Below are positions 13,374 to 13,760 of a stretch of DNA of 13,760 bases, in pieces. Each line of letters starts with the position of its first letter. Position 1 is the first letter of the stretch. The notes under the pieces were generated by a model that was not told the DNA's origin, ran no database searches, and saw only the letters and a list, made by a program, of their open reading frames with translations. Both the position numbers and the translations under genes were made by a program. The DNA is from JADLGJ01 sp031423615 (GTDB lineage: Bacteria; Omnitrophota; Gorgyraeia; Zapsychrales; JANLHA01): positions 1-13,760 of the forward strand of contig JANPFV010000091.1 in NCBI GenBank assembly GCA_031423615.1, read 5' to 3'.

Positions 13374-13760
13374 TTAGGTAAACTTGGCTTTATTGATCGC
13401 TTTAAGATAGGCGGATTCTTTAGATATTTTTCCCGTTTTGACCAATTCGGCTAAAGAATCGTCCATCAAAATCATGCCTTGGGATTTATTCATTTGTATT
13501 TCATTATTGAGGCGAATACTTTCGCCGCTTTGGATAATATTTCCTAGCGCGGACGTTCGTATCAGGATCTCATAGGCCGCGTAACGGCGCTTCCCATCCA
13601 TGCTGGGAAGCAGTTGTTGGGCTATGATGGCCTTGAGATTATTGGCGAGAATATTACGGATTTGGTTCTTTTGATTTGTTCCGAAAGCGTCGATAATGCG
13701 GTCAATGGTTTTGGCCGCGGAATTTGTGTGCAAGGTGCCAAAAACCAAAATTCCCATTTC
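13374..13760 (-). CDS. pilT: Twitching motility ATPase PilT, C-terminal part (runs off the right edge)
   Basis: The visible 128 codons are the C-terminal third of a type IV pilus retraction ATPase of the GspE/PilT family. The segment begins in the nucleotide-binding domain with VFGTLHTNSAAKTIDRIIDAF, which contains the His box, and continues with the usual QIRNILANNLKAIIAQQLL and AAYEILIRT segments. The conserved AIRNLI motif of PilT, needed for retraction in studied homologues, reads ALGNII here, a mild deviation. The apparent ATG at 13757 is an internal methionine, because the frame stays open to the window end. PilT hexamers depolymerise the pilus at the inner-membrane base, powering twitching motility and DNA uptake. 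The Walker motifs lie outside the window. PilT rather than PilB or PilU is likely from this tail, but PilU-like paralogues cannot be excluded. Confidence 0.88.
   Translation of the reverse strand, partial: EMGILVFGTLHTNSAAKTIDRIIDAFGTNQKNQIRNILANNLKAIIAQQLLPSMDGKRRYAAYEILIRTSALGNIIQSGESIRLNNEIQMNKSQGMILMDDSLAELVKTGKISKESAYLKAINKAKFT

Noticed and set aside
1..13760. CRISPR array, tRNA or rRNA genes, phage genes
   Set aside because: No regularly spaced repeats, no tRNA-like cloverleaf segments and no rRNA-like conserved stretches were seen on either strand.

Overview
The window is bacterial chromosome: compact, mostly plus-strand genes with moderate G+C and no tRNA, rRNA, CRISPR array or phage module that I can see. 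A twitching-type pilus ATPase (PilT), an EngB GTPase, ThiC and a FIST sensor protein fit a free-living, probably Gram-negative-type lineage. The gene set would suit an uncultured phylum such as Omnitrophota, but nothing here proves the taxonomy.

Layout. Positions 1-218 look like a divergent control region. Positions 219-2629 hold a likely stress/metal operon: a thioredoxin-fold PRX-like protein, an Nramp-type Mn/Fe importer (MntH) and a small UspA protein. Positions 2687-3874 encode a stand-alone FIST sensory protein. Positions 3915-6062 encode an A-type Fe-S carrier followed 9 nt later by thiC, which ends at a strong intrinsic terminator (6082-6116).

An apparently intact group II intron (6119-8034) starts two bases after the terminator T-tract. 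It carries a reverse transcriptase/maturase, and domains V and VI can be folded by eye. This is the insertion habit of bacterial class C (IIC) introns. A Phd/VapC toxin-antitoxin pair (8105-8742) follows, with its own promoter and a palindromic operator candidate. Next come an AT-rich spacer, an orphan membrane-anchored TPR-like protein (9057-10379), engB (10492-11088), a structured intergenic region with a possible antisense mini-gene, a cupin closely resembling manganese hydroxynitrile lyases, and a secreted FG-GAP beta-propeller protein (11962-13353). A palindrome at 13348-13370 separates that gene from the convergent 3' end of pilT, which runs off the right edge.

How parts may work together. 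The redoxin, Mn importer and Usp suggest a response to oxidative or metal stress. The Fe-S carrier could supply the [4Fe-4S] cluster of ThiC, and there is no room for a TPP riboswitch directly before thiC. The intron and toxin-antitoxin pair look like accessory cargo that has collected behind the thiC terminator. Three genes (FIST, Fe-S carrier, engB) lack a Shine-Dalgarno sequence and have a -10-like hexamer ending 8 nt before the start codon, which suggests leaderless mRNAs. I did not find a clearly new multi-gene system. The best leads are this leaderless pattern, the nested inverted repeats at 11280-11340 and the small minus-strand ORF next to them.
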